The translations under genes and the position numbers were made by a program. DNA of 21,397 nucleotides from an uncultured Planctomycetia bacterium (lineage in GTDB: Bacteria; Planctomycetota; UBA1135; GCA-002686595): NCBI GenBank assembly GCA_938003765.1, contig CALKYE010000062.1, positions 1 to 21,397 of the forward strand, in the 5' to 3' direction. Position 1 is the stretch's first letter. Every line of letters begins with the position of its first letter. The notes below the pieces were generated by a model that was not told the origin of the DNA, made no database searches, and worked only from the letters and a program-made list of their open reading frames with translations. Shown in pieces: positions 21,044 through 21,397 of the stretch.

Positions 21044-21397
21044 CTACTTGCCCTCGAAGCTCGGGACGCGCTTCTCCACGTACGCGGCGATGCCCTCGCG
21101 CGCGTCGGCCGAGGCGAACAGCTTGGCCTGCAGCTCGCGTTCGAGCGCGAGTCCGGCGTCGAGCGGCAGATCGATTCCGCCGTGCACCGCGGCCTTGATG
21201 TGTCCGACGCTCATCGCGGCCTTGCCGGGCGTCGTGAAGCTCGCGGCGAACTCGCCCAGCGCCGTCATGAAGCTGGCGTCGTCGCTCTCGGCGCGCACGT
21301 GCGTGACCAGCCCGAGCTTCTCGGCCTCGTCGTAGTCGAAGGTGCGCCCGCTGGCCATCAGCTCGATCGCGCGCGCGCGGCCGACGAGGCGCGCCAT
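21044..21397 (-). CDS. Enoyl-CoA hydratase/isomerase (crotonase) family, C-terminal part, cut by window edge
   Basis: The gene enters from the right edge; only the last 118 codons are visible. The start-like ATG at the very edge is probably an internal methionine, because the visible part begins at the ARLVGRARAIELMASGR region, which sits about halfway through crotonase proteins. The following motif DYDEAEKLGLVTHV and the C-terminal helix that ends in PSFEGK with EGIAAYVEKRVP are typical. The oxyanion-hole and catalytic glutamate regions lie outside, so the exact reaction (hydratase, isomerase or another CoA enzyme) cannot be given. It is followed after five bases by the MDR reductase gene and probably heads an acyl-CoA metabolism operon. 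Confidence 0.85.
   Translation of the reverse strand: MARLVGRARAIELMASGRTFDYDEAEKLGLVTHVRAESDDASFMTALGEFAASFTTPGKAAMSVGHIKAAVHGGIDLPLDAGLALERELQAKLFASADAREGIAAYVEKRVPSFEGK

Noticed and set aside
1..21397. Search for CRISPR arrays, insertion sequences, phage genes, tRNA or rRNA
   Set aside because: No regularly spaced repeats, no transposase or integrase motifs, and no tRNA- or rRNA-like stretches were seen on either strand.

Overview
The window is a gene-dense stretch of a GC-rich bacterial chromosome; by eye roughly two thirds or more of bases are G or C, and third codon positions are almost all G/C. Most genes carry Gram-negative-type content: an HscA/IscX iron-sulphur pair, a lipoprotein-like M48 protease, a glycolate oxidase set and membrane-anchored or exported proteins of unknown function. 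I saw no tRNA, rRNA, insertion sequence, CRISPR array or phage gene, so this looks like ordinary chromosome. A planctomycete-like lineage is my best guess from the mix of enzymes and many orphan membrane proteins, but nothing here proves it.

Left part (1-4076). The 3' end of hscA runs in from the left edge and is followed at once by iscX and a small gene resembling the DMP19/DUF4375 family. A perfect inverted repeat separates these from the convergent pair fchA-like cyclodeaminase then gpmA (minus strand). An M48 metalloprotease gene diverges from the cyclodeaminase gene, with only four bases between the two start codons.

Middle part (4077-9968). A roughly 300-base non-coding leader rich in inverted repeats precedes a glycogen-synthase-like (GT5) gene in which several signature donor-binding and catalytic positions are replaced. 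Convergent to it lies an ECF-type sigma factor gene followed by a 693-residue membrane-anchored protein. Two small exported proteins of unknown function diverge from the sigma factor gene.

Second half, plus strand (9969-17348). A tight run of six genes encodes an ROK sugar kinase, an ABC-2 type ATPase and permease, and GlcD, GlcE and GlcF of glycolate oxidase. Four of the five junctions overlap or are five bases apart, which suggests co-transcription. Glycolate oxidation to glyoxylate would be the metabolic output; the role of the exporter in the same run is not evident.

Right part, minus strand (17341-21397). Reading in transcription order from the right edge: the 3' end of an enoyl-CoA hydratase gene, an NAD(P)H:quinone-oxidoreductase-like dehydrogenase, a 3-hydroxyacyl-CoA dehydrogenase, two overlapping genes for single-pass membrane proteins of unknown function, and a YbjQ-family gene that converges with and overlaps glcF by eight bases. 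The first three suggest fatty-acid or short-chain acyl-CoA beta-oxidation.

The points most worth a second look are the degenerate GT5 enzyme, the competing-hairpin leader in front of it, and the orphan sigma factor/membrane protein/exported protein group.
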